Shown here in pieces: positions 1 to 5,358 of a stretch of 5,358 bases of DNA. The translations under genes and the position numbers were made by a program. A model generated the notes under the pieces. It saw only the letters and a list, made by a program, of their open reading frames with translations. It was not told the DNA's origin and did not search any database. Source of the DNA: an uncultured Syntrophomonadaceae bacterium (GTDB lineage Bacteria > Bacillota > Syntrophomonadia > Syntrophomonadales > Syntrophomonadaceae). The stretch is taken from contig CALXSZ010000169.1 of the NCBI GenBank assembly GCA_944391275.1, forward strand, positions 1 through 5,358, in the 5' to 3' direction. Position 1 is the first letter of the stretch. Every line of letters begins with the position of its first letter.

Positions 1-1
1 C

Positions 2-2440
2 TACGGTCTGAATTGCCAAGCGGTTGAAGAATTTGCTGAACAGGGATACTATGTCGTTATAACCGTTGATTGCGGCATTACCTCGATTGAAGAAGCGGCA
101 TTATGCAAGAAATTCGGAATTGACTTAATGATTACAGACCATCATAATCCAGGAGATCAGTTGCCGGAGGCTTTAACAATTGTAAATCCCAAACTGGATA
201 CCTATGAAAATGGGAAAAATCTAGCCGGCGCAGGCGTGGCGCTTAAAACGGCTTTAGCTTTAACGGCTATGCAGATTCCACAGGACCTTTTTCGAGAGTG
301 GGTGATTCTAGCTTCTTTGGCAACGGTTGCGGATGTTGTTCCTTTATTGGCGGAGAATCGTATTCTGTTGAAAAATGGGTTAAAATGGATGACGCAAACT
401 CGTAGACCGGGACTTAGAAAACTTTTTCAATCCGAAGGCTTGTTCGAACAACGTATCACAACAGAAAAATTGGCTTTTCAAGTCATTCCAAAATTGAATT
501 CCGCCGGCAGGCTTGAAACGGCAGGTATCAGCATTCAGGCTCTTTTAACGCAGGATGTTCAAGAAGCGGAACGTCTCGTTGCCTATTTATTGCATTTAAA
601 CGAACGAAGACGCCGTTTGGAAAATGACATGCTTCAGCAGGCGATTCAGGTTATTGAATCCAACTCGGAAATTTTGGAAAAACCCTTGCTTATTGTGGAG
701 GGGGAAGGTTGGAATCATGGAATTATTGGGATTTTAGCTTCTCGATTGGTCTCTAAATATCATAAGCCGACGTTGGTAATTAGTTGGGAAGAAGGGATTG
801 GAAAAGGATCAGGAAGAAGTATTGAGGGGATTAGTCTATATGATATTTTAGCGGCAGGGAGAAAATATTTACTTCGGTTTGGCGGACATAAAATGGCGGC
901 GGGTTTAACCGTCGATCAAAAAAGTTTTTCTTCGTATTATCCGTTGGCGATGGCCAAGGCAGAGCAGATTATGCAGCAAATGAAGGCGGAGCATACTTAT
1001 TATATCGATGCGGAGGTAACGCCTCAACAAGTAATCACAGAGGGAGAGTCCTTATTAGAGAAATTAGAACCGCTGGGGGAAGGGAATCCGGCTCCATTAT
1101 TTCTTTTGCGCGGAGTAGAAGTAGATTTTTATAAACGAATTGGGAAAAAACAGGAACACATTCTTTGCCGAACGGGAAAACTAGAAGGGATTGCTTTTCA
1201 TCAGGCGGATGATGTGCGAAAAGAACAGAGTATTTGCAAACAAGATGTGATCTTTGGGATTTCAGAATATGAATATATGGGCGTGGAACGTTTGCAGATG
1301 CTCATCAAAGAATTTCAGCCTACGGAATATTACGAACAAAAATGCGGATTGCCGGTTTCACCGTTTGCAAAAAATATAGATCAAATGACTGAGTTCTTAA
1401 AGCAAAAAAAATCCGTTTTGCTCTTGTATGACGACGTCCGCAGTCTGAAAAAACATGAAATCGTTTTGCGGTTTTATTTTAACGCGTCTTATTTCGAAAT
1501 TTTGCATGGGGAAATTTCTATTCGGGAGAGAAAATTAGCGGGAGAAGCTTTGGCGCGTGGAGAAAGCAAAATTTTCCTCGTTACCCATGCGGCTATGGAA
1601 CAGTGGGTAAAAAAATATTCTTTTCCAGAAACATTATCGATTGTTTATCAATGCTGGAATCGACCCCGAGAGTGCAACCAATCTTTTTCAGAAACGGTTC
1701 AGGTGGAAGAATGGGAGAAAATTGAAGAGACGATTCGCGTACCGGAGGTTGTTGATCAGCACGAAAAGTCATGGGGGATCGTTTATCTGAACCGCCCTTC
1801 TACCGTCGGAAAAATTGTTCAACGTTTTCCGCAAAATATCAATGAGGTGCAGAAAAATATGGATGAACGTTTTATTTTGCGCCAACATTGGCAAAAAGAA
1901 CCCGGAGTTCTTTTGACGGACGGCGTGCCGGTGGGGAATGAGATGGCGTATCAAATTCCTTTTTGGGTAGAGTTAGCTGATGTGCCATATACGTTGAGCG
2001 AAATCCAGATTTGGTTAAAGCAGGCTATGGAGAAAAAATGCCTATTATCTTGTTCGTTTTCTCAGGGAGATATTCAACAGGCATATCGCGTATTGGAAAA
2101 GATCTATCCGGTTGAGGAACTTCTTTTCGAGACAATGGAGCGTTTTATCTTACAAACATTCGAAATGGATAAAAATTATACAGGGCCAATTGAAAAATTT
2201 GTCCGGTTCTATCAGGCGAAAACCGGTATACCTGTTGGATGGACGGAATTAGAAGGTCTTTTGCGGATATTTTGCGACTTAGGCTTGTGTATGTACCGAG
2301 AAAAGGGTAGTATATTGACTATAAAACGTCTCTCTGATTCAGCATCTATTCCAAAGGAAGAGTCGCTTTACTTTTTAGAAGGATGTGAACGCAGAGCATC
2401 CTTGCGGTATTGTTTGCAAAGAATTGCGATGCTTTTGTAA
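2..2440 (+). CDS. recJ: RecJ, single-stranded-DNA-specific 5'-3' exonuclease (5'-truncated by window edge)
   Basis: RecJ degrades single-stranded DNA 5' to 3' with Mn2+/Mg2+ in recombination and repair. The frame is open from base 2 with no start, so the gene begins upstream; the first in-frame ATG (128) lies beside the catalytic DHH motif and cannot be the start. In fragment numbering (residue 1 at base 2) I see VDCG (22-25), TDHH (45-48), TVADVVPL (108-115, metal-ligand Asp111) and KLNSAGRL (about 164-171). The DHHA1 part has GWNHGIIGI (from 236), GKGSGRS (267-273) and FGGHKMAAG (293-301). An OB-type domain has EPLGEGNP (356-363) and ends near 440. Motif I (the first Asp pair) is missing because it lies before the window. 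By alignment to Thermus RecJ from memory, about 110 residues are missing, giving a full length near 920, longer than the Bacillus protein (about 786). The C-terminal 370 residues (443-812) show no motif I can name; their position matches the RecJ C-terminal region of Bacillota. The reading frame is intact to TAA at 2438. Identification is very secure; the role of the C-terminus is not. Confidence 0.96.
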   Translation, partial: YGLNCQAVEEFAEQGYYVVITVDCGITSIEEAALCKKFGIDLMITDHHNPGDQLPEALTIVNPKLDTYENGKNLAGAGVALKTALALTAMQIPQDLFREWVILASLATVADVVPLLAENRILLKNGLKWMTQTRRPGLRKLFQSEGLFEQRITTEKLAFQVIPKLNSAGRLETAGISIQALLTQDVQEAERLVAYLLHLNERRRRLENDMLQQAIQVIESNSEILEKPLLIVEGEGWNHGIIGILASRLVSKYHKPTLVISWEEGIGKGSGRSIEGISLYDILAAGRKYLLRFGGHKMAAGLTVDQKSFSSYYPLAMAKAEQIMQQMKAEHTYYIDAEVTPQQVITEGESLLEKLEPLGEGNPAPLFLLRGVEVDFYKRIGKKQEHILCRTGKLEGIAFHQADDVRKEQSICKQDVIFGISEYEYMGVERLQMLIKEFQPTEYYEQKCGLPVSPFAKNIDQMTEFLKQKKSVLLLYDDVRSLKKHEIVLRFYFNASYFEILHGEISIRERKLAGEALARGESKIFLVTHAAMEQWVKKYSFPETLSIVYQCWNRPRECNQSFSETVQVEEWEKIEETIRVPEVVDQHEKSWGIVYLNRPSTVGKIVQRFPQNINEVQKNMDERFILRQHWQKEPGVLLTDGVPVGNEMAYQIPFWVELADVPYTLSEIQIWLKQAMEKKCLLSCSFSQGDIQQAYRVLEKIYPVEELLFETMERFILQTFEMDKNYTGPIEKFVRFYQAKTGIPVGWTELEGLLRIFCDLGLCMYREKGSILTIKRLSDSASIPKEESLYFLEGCERRASLRYCLQRIAMLL

Positions 2441-2455
2441 AAAAGAAAAGATACG

Positions 2456-2461
2456 ACAGGA
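2456..2461 (+). promoter_or_regulatory. Ribosome binding site of rel (supports the start at 2472)
   Basis: The sequence ACAGGA lies in the 31-base gap after the recJ stop. Its AGGA core (2458-2461) sits 10 bases before ATG 2472. It is a moderate Shine-Dalgarno, weaker than those of the two downstream genes. The ATG at 2385 has only a weaker AGAAGG directly against it, so this site favours 2472. Confidence 0.6.
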
Positions 2462-2471
2462 AAACGTTACG

Positions 2472-4646
2472 ATGAAATATTATATTGATGAATTAACGAA
2501 CAAAATAAAAACGTACGAACCCAATGCCGATCTTGCTTTGGTGACTAAGGCTTATGAGTTTGCGTGCAAAGCTCATAAAGGTCAAAAACGCCGTTCCGGA
2601 GAGGATTATATTATTCATCCGATGGCTGTCGCTAAGCTTTTGACAGAAATTGAAATGGATTCGGTTGCTATTTGTGCGGCTTTATTGCATGACGTGGTAG
2701 AGGATACCCAATATTCTTCCGCGGAGATTGAACAAGAATTTGGTAGTGAAATTGCTTTGTTGGTGGAAGGTGTTACCAAACTGAGTAAATTAAATTTTCA
2801 AACCCGTCAGGAAGCTCAAGCCGAAAATTTACGTAAAATGCTGTTAGCGATGGCGCGGGACATCCGTGTCATCATTATAAAGTTAGCAGATCGTTTACAT
2901 AATATGCGTACCCTAAAATTTCAGTCGGCCGACCGGCAAAAGGATATTGCGCGGGAAACTTTGGAAATTTATGCTCCTTTAGCGCATCGGATTGGTATTT
3001 TTCATTTTAAATGGGAGCTGGAGGATTTATCTTTTTCGTATTTACAACCGGAAATTTATAGTGAAATTGCATCCCGCTTGAGGAGCCGAAGAAGAGAGCG
3101 CGAGGAATACGTCTACCATCTCATTCAACGCATTCGCATTGAATTGGATAAAAATAATATCAAAGCGGATATTTCCGGTCGTCCAAAAAATATTTACAGC
3201 ATTTACAAAAAAATGGTGAAACAGCAAAAGGATATTGATGAAATTTATGATAAAATTGCCATTCGTGTTATTTTGGATGACGTCCGGGAATGTTATGGCG
3301 TTTTGGGGATTATTCATACCATGTGGCGGCCGATTCCAGGACGTTTTAAGGATTATATTTCTACTCCTAAGCCCAATATGTATCAGTCGTTGCATACCAC
3401 GTTGATCGGGATTGACGGGGAGCCTTTTGAAGTTCAAATTCGAACGTGGGAAATGCATCGGATTGCGGAATATGGGATTGCAGCGCACTGGAAGTATAAG
3501 GAAGGCAGAGCCAATGTTCAGGGAGATAAATTTGATCAAAAACTAGGTTGGCTGCGTGGGATTTTAGAATGGCAGCAAGACGTTAAAGATACGAATGAGT
3601 TCATGGAATCGTTAAAGTTAGATTTGTTTGATGATTCCGTATTCGTTTTTACGCCCAAAGGAGATATTTTAGAGTTTCCGAAAGGCGCTTGTCCGGTTGA
3701 CGTAGCCTATCGGATTCATACGGAAGTTGGCAATCGTTGTATTGGTGCGAAAGTGGATGGGAAAATCGTACCGTTAGATTATGAATTAAAAACGGGCAAT
3801 ATTGTAACGATTTTAACCTCAAAAAGCCAAGCGGGACCATCTTATGGATGGCTTTCATTCGTAAAAACGACAACCGCCAGGAGCCGGATTAAACAATGGT
3901 TTAATCGCGAAAAAAGAGAAGAAACCCTGCAAAAGGGAACGCGATTGCTGGAGAAAGCCATTAAAAAAACGCCGTTGAAAGTCCGTGAAATGATGAAAGA
4001 CTCCGTTTTGTCCGAAGTGTCTCAAAAATTGAACTTTAAAACCAGCGACGATATGCTGCTGGCTTTGGCCGAAAATATTTTAACGGGCGGTTCAATTGTC
4101 AATAAGATGATTGAAGTTTATCATCCGGAATTACAAAAGGAGGAAGCGGGCGTTGCGCTCTTAGAAAAAAGTAACAAAGAAAAAAATATTTCCAATCAGA
4201 CCGTGGCTTTGAAAATTAAAGATAATGATGTGGATAATATTTCGATTCGGCTGGCTCGCTGCTGCAATCCTTTACCGGGGGATGTTGTAAAAGGGTATAT
4301 TACTCGCGGACGAGGGGTATCGGTTCACCGGTTGGATTGTCCGAATATGCAGAATTATATGAAAACGGAAGCAGATCGGTTGATTGATGTAGAATGGTTG
4401 CACAATCGGGGAGCTTATGTGGTTGCACTGGAAATCGAAGCGTTGGACCGTGCGCGATTGACCATAGATGTGATGAATGTTATTGCAGATTTCCGGTTAA
4501 ATCTTCTTTCTATTTTTTCTCGAGTCGTAGGAGAAAGAAAAGCGATTATTAATTTACGATTGGAATTGAAAAATTTTGATCAGCTGGATCTGGTACTGAA
4601 AAGAATTTTGAGCGTGCCTGATGTTTTAGAAGTAAAAAGAATATGA
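2472..4646 (+). CDS. rel (relA): Bifunctional (p)ppGpp synthetase/hydrolase (long Rel/RelA-SpoT homologue)
   Basis: This cytoplasmic, ribosome-associated enzyme makes (p)ppGpp from ATP and GDP/GTP during amino-acid starvation and hydrolyses it otherwise. The 724-aa length fits the family (about 730). The N-terminal HD hydrolase domain keeps all expected residues: His49 (YIIHP), His73-Asp74 and Glu77-Asp78 (LLHDVVEDT, 71-79), Asp140 and Asn144 (KLADRLHNMRTL, 137-148). The synthetase domain has Asp260 (YDKIAIR), the RFKD motif (291-294) typical of bifunctional Rel rather than the EFDD of monofunctional RelA, NMYQSLHT with Tyr304, and Glu320 in FEVQIRT. A TGS domain follows (about 389-447), then a zinc-finger/CC region with RCCNPLPGD (596-604) and HRLDCP (619-624), then a C-terminal ACT/RRM domain (about 648-724). 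Both activities should therefore be present. I chose ATG 2472 because it gives the normal Rel N-terminus and has AGGA 10 bases upstream. An in-frame ATG at 2385 would add 29 cysteine-rich residues translated from the recJ end and is unlikely. It lies 31 bases after recJ and 25 before dtd. No apt gene separates it from recJ, unlike in Bacillus. Confidence 0.97.
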   Translation: MKYYIDELTNKIKTYEPNADLALVTKAYEFACKAHKGQKRRSGEDYIIHPMAVAKLLTEIEMDSVAICAALLHDVVEDTQYSSAEIEQEFGSEIALLVEGVTKLSKLNFQTRQEAQAENLRKMLLAMARDIRVIIIKLADRLHNMRTLKFQSADRQKDIARETLEIYAPLAHRIGIFHFKWELEDLSFSYLQPEIYSEIASRLRSRRREREEYVYHLIQRIRIELDKNNIKADISGRPKNIYSIYKKMVKQQKDIDEIYDKIAIRVILDDVRECYGVLGIIHTMWRPIPGRFKDYISTPKPNMYQSLHTTLIGIDGEPFEVQIRTWEMHRIAEYGIAAHWKYKEGRANVQGDKFDQKLGWLRGILEWQQDVKDTNEFMESLKLDLFDDSVFVFTPKGDILEFPKGACPVDVAYRIHTEVGNRCIGAKVDGKIVPLDYELKTGNIVTILTSKSQAGPSYGWLSFVKTTTARSRIKQWFNREKREETLQKGTRLLEKAIKKTPLKVREMMKDSVLSEVSQKLNFKTSDDMLLALAENILTGGSIVNKMIEVYHPELQKEEAGVALLEKSNKEKNISNQTVALKIKDNDVDNISIRLARCCNPLPGDVVKGYITRGRGVSVHRLDCPNMQNYMKTEADRLIDVEWLHNRGAYVVALEIEALDRARLTIDVMNVIADFRLNLLSIFSRVVGERKAIINLRLELKNFDQLDLVLKRILSVPDVLEVKRI

Positions 4647-4657
4647 GGGCCTATGGG

Positions 4658-4664
4658 AAGGAGG
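4658..4664 (+). promoter_or_regulatory. Strong Shine-Dalgarno of dtd (supports a TTG start)
   Basis: A full AAGGAGG consensus lies in the 25-base gap between rel and dtd, 7 bases before the TTG at 4672. The strong site and ideal spacing make the non-ATG start convincing. The nearby ATG at 4653 lies upstream of the site and in another frame. Confidence 0.88.
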
Positions 4665-4671
4665 ATTTCGT

Positions 4672-5121
4672 TTGAGAGCCGTTGTGCAACGAACGACCGG
4701 AAGTCAAGTTCTTGTGGATGGGAATGTAATCGGAAAAATCCAGAGAGGATTGACCGTATTATTGGGAATTCGAAAGGGCGATACACCAAAAGATGTTGAA
4801 TATCTCATCGATAGAATCATTCATATGCGGATTTTTGAAGACGATCAGCAAAAATTGAATTTATCTTTAGTCGATGTTGGCGGAGCATTGCTCCTGATTA
4901 GTCAGTTTACTCTATATGGAGATATGCGAAAAGGGCGTCGACCTTCTTTCGACATGGCTGCGAAAAACGAAGAGGCCCGGCCGTTGTATGAATATGCTGT
5001 TTCTTATGCAAAGTCCCAGGGAATTTCGGTGGAAACCGGAAAGTTTGGCGCGGACATGAAAGTCCAGATTTTAAATGATGGGCCAGTTACCCTGTTAATC
5101 GATACAGAAAAAAGAATTTAG
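4672..5121 (+). CDS. dtd: D-aminoacyl-tRNA deacylase (Dtd, D-Tyr-tRNA(Tyr) deacylase)
   Basis: Dtd hydrolyses the ester bond of tRNAs mischarged with D-amino acids (and glycine on some tRNAs), recycling the tRNA and keeping D-residues out of proteins. It acts as a cytoplasmic homodimer. The 149-aa length matches the family (about 145-150). The start at TTG 4672 gives the canonical N-terminus MRAVVQR. The active-site motif SQFTLYGD is at 77-84, with Ser77-Gln78-Phe79-Thr80 at the usual numbering. The chiral-selectivity Gly-cisPro motif is in NDGPVT (135-140), after the conserved TGKFGADMKV (122-131). All key motifs are present and the frame is intact to TAG at 5119. The strong upstream AAGGAGG suggests efficient translation despite the TTG. 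The next gene starts 12 bases after the stop. Codons 43-68 contain the 77-base segment that reappears at the end of the window. The full motif complement identifies this as the authentic copy and the terminal one as the displaced piece. Confidence 0.97.
   Translation: MRAVVQRTTGSQVLVDGNVIGKIQRGLTVLLGIRKGDTPKDVEYLIDRIIHMRIFEDDQQKLNLSLVDVGGALLLISQFTLYGDMRKGRRPSFDMAAKNEEARPLYEYAVSYAKSQGISVETGKFGADMKVQILNDGPVTLLIDTEKRI
4799..4875 (+). repeat. 77-bp exact direct repeat, copy 1 (native position inside dtd)
   Basis: This segment covers codons 43 (second base) to 68 of dtd and is identical to 5282-5358. Extending left, the match continues as TGTT after one mismatch (G4798 versus C5281), giving 81 of 82 identical bases (4794-4875 against 5277-5358). 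It encodes part of a conserved Dtd domain, so this is the original context. Confidence 0.97.
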
Positions 5122-5125
5122 GAGG
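5120..5125 (+). promoter_or_regulatory. Shine-Dalgarno of the MBL-fold gene, overlapping the dtd stop
   Basis: AGGAGG begins inside the dtd TAG stop codon and ends 8 bases before ATG 5134. Overlap of stop codon and ribosome binding site suggests tight coupling of the two genes in one transcript. Confidence 0.85.
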
Positions 5126-5133
5126 GAAATTGT

Positions 5134-5358
5134 ATGATTTTAAAGGGATTTGTTTTAACAGGAATGGGTGTGAATTGTTATTTGTTGATTTGTGAAAAAA
5201 CCAAACAAGCGGTTATTATTGATCCGGCTGGAGAAGTGGATGATGTATTAAAACGAGTCGCGGAAGATGGCGCCACTGTTCAATATCTCATCGATAGAAT
5301 CATTCATATGCGGATTTTTGAAGACGATCAGCAAAAATTGAATTTATCTTTAGTCGAT
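5134..5358 (+). CDS. Metallo-beta-lactamase-fold hydrolase, glyoxalase II-like (N-terminus only; 3' part replaced by dtd sequence)
   Basis: The first 50 or so codons look like the N-terminus of a small glyoxalase II-like MBL-fold hydrolase: a first strand, GVNCYLLIC (12-20) matching the family's N-C-Y-L pattern, then VIIDPAGEVDDVL (27-39), the usual IDPG-type turn. Such proteins bind two metals and hydrolyse thioesters or similar bonds; the substrate here is unknown. The family next shows a strand and the HxHxDH metal motif, as in Y-[IL]-[LI]-x-T-H-x-H. Here VQYL (49-52) is followed instead by residues identical to Dtd 44-68 (YLIDRIIHMR and onward), and no HxHxDH occurs. The change coincides with the exact 77-base repeat starting at the second base of codon 50. 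The frame stays open to the window end, but I trust only about 5134-5290 as belonging to this gene. Position after dtd fits the yrvJ-side neighbourhood of Bacillota only loosely. The family call is good; the true C-terminus is not visible. Confidence 0.8.
   Translation, partial: MILKGFVLTGMGVNCYLLICEKTKQAVIIDPAGEVDDVLKRVAEDGATVQYLIDRIIHMRIFEDDQQKLNLSLVD
5282..5358 (+). repeat. 77-bp exact direct repeat, copy 2 (displaced, at the very end of the window)
   Basis: It is identical to 4799-4875, offset by 483 bases (161 codons, so the same frame), and stops exactly at the last base of the window. It replaces the expected metal-binding region of the MBL-fold gene. Because the window ends here, the true length of the second copy is unknown. 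I infer a contig-end chimera; a real tandem duplication is the alternative. Confidence 0.95.

Noticed and set aside
128..130. ATG at 128 as the start of recJ
   Set aside because: The same frame is open back to base 2 and encodes the conserved GLN...VDCGI segment. The ATG falls within the conserved segment holding the catalytic TDHH motif, so the gene starts before the window.
1404..1411. Run of eight A in recJ as a frameshift or phase-variation site
   Set aside because: The frame continues intact on both sides, and such runs are common in AT-rich lysine codons; nothing indicates programmed slippage.
1769..1954. Minus-strand ORF of 61 codons inside recJ
   Set aside because: It lies wholly within strongly supported recJ coding sequence, has no recognisable domain and no supporting signals; it is an antisense shadow.
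2315..2351. Possible promoter (TTGACT, with TATTCC downstream) ahead of rel
   Set aside because: The -35-like hexamer is good, but no -10 element occurs at 16-18 bases; TATTCC is about 25 bases away. It lies inside recJ coding sequence, so chance is the simpler explanation.
2385..2471. 29-residue N-terminal extension of Rel from ATG 2385, overlapping recJ
   Set aside because: The added residues are cysteine-rich and unlike any Rel N-terminus. They overlap recJ coding sequence, while ATG 2472 has its own ribosome binding site and gives a family-typical start.
3042..3539. Minus-strand ORF of 165 codons inside rel
   Set aside because: It is antisense to the conserved synthetase domain of Rel. 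Its low-complexity F/N/I-rich composition is what antisense reading of AT-rich coding DNA gives.
3649..3873. Minus-strand ORF of 74 codons inside rel
   Set aside because: It is antisense to the TGS domain region, with no domain and no ribosome binding site context.
4653..4671. ATG at 4653 as an alternative dtd start
   Set aside because: It is out of frame with Dtd and lies upstream of the Shine-Dalgarno. TTG 4672 gives the exact family N-terminus.
4580..4789. Minus-strand ORF of 69 codons across the rel/dtd junction
   Set aside because: It is antisense to the conserved rel end and dtd start, with no protein similarity I recognise.
5134..5358. A novel MBL-Dtd fusion protein
   Set aside because: The Dtd-like part is nucleotide-identical to the neighbouring gene and ends exactly at the sequence edge, and the MBL part lacks its metal motif. 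A recent join or artefact explains this better than an evolved fusion, which would have diverged.

Overview
The window looks like a short contig, or the end of one, from a low-to-moderate GC (roughly 40% by eye) Bacillota-type bacterium. The evidence is a strong AAGGAGG Shine-Dalgarno, a TTG start, AT-rich codon choice and the gene order recJ - rel - dtd - metallo-beta-lactamase-fold hydrolase. That order resembles the recJ-(apt)-relA-dtd-yrvJ region of Bacillus and relatives, without apt. A member of the Clostridia or Negativicutes is plausible, but the sequence alone does not settle the class.

Layout, all on the + strand. Bases 2-2440 hold the 3' 812 codons of recJ (5'-3' single-strand DNA exonuclease); its N-terminus lies before the window. 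Bases 2472-4646 hold a complete bifunctional (p)ppGpp synthetase/hydrolase (Rel/RelA-SpoT homologue, 724 aa) with both active sites apparently intact. Bases 4672-5121 hold a complete D-aminoacyl-tRNA deacylase (dtd, 149 aa) with a TTG start. From 5134 a glyoxalase II-like MBL-fold hydrolase begins and runs off the end. The gaps are 31, 25 and 12 bases, with no terminator or convincing promoter between genes, so the four genes are probably co-transcribed. There is no gene-free stretch longer than about 30 bases, and I see no RNA gene, CRISPR array or mobile element.

Functionally this is housekeeping: DNA repair/recombination (RecJ), stringent-response alarmone control (Rel), proofreading of D-amino acids on tRNA (Dtd) and a probable thioester or related hydrolase. 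Nothing in the sequence shows that they act in one pathway.

The one truly unexpected feature is at the right edge. The last 77 bases (5282-5358) are an exact direct copy of 4799-4875 inside dtd. The copy interrupts the MBL gene just before its metal-binding HxHxDH motif should appear and replaces that motif with Dtd residues. The sequence ends exactly where the copy reaches 77 bases. The likeliest reading is an assembly or amplification chimera at a contig end; a real 483-bp tandem duplication is the main alternative. I found no convincing novel biological system in this window.
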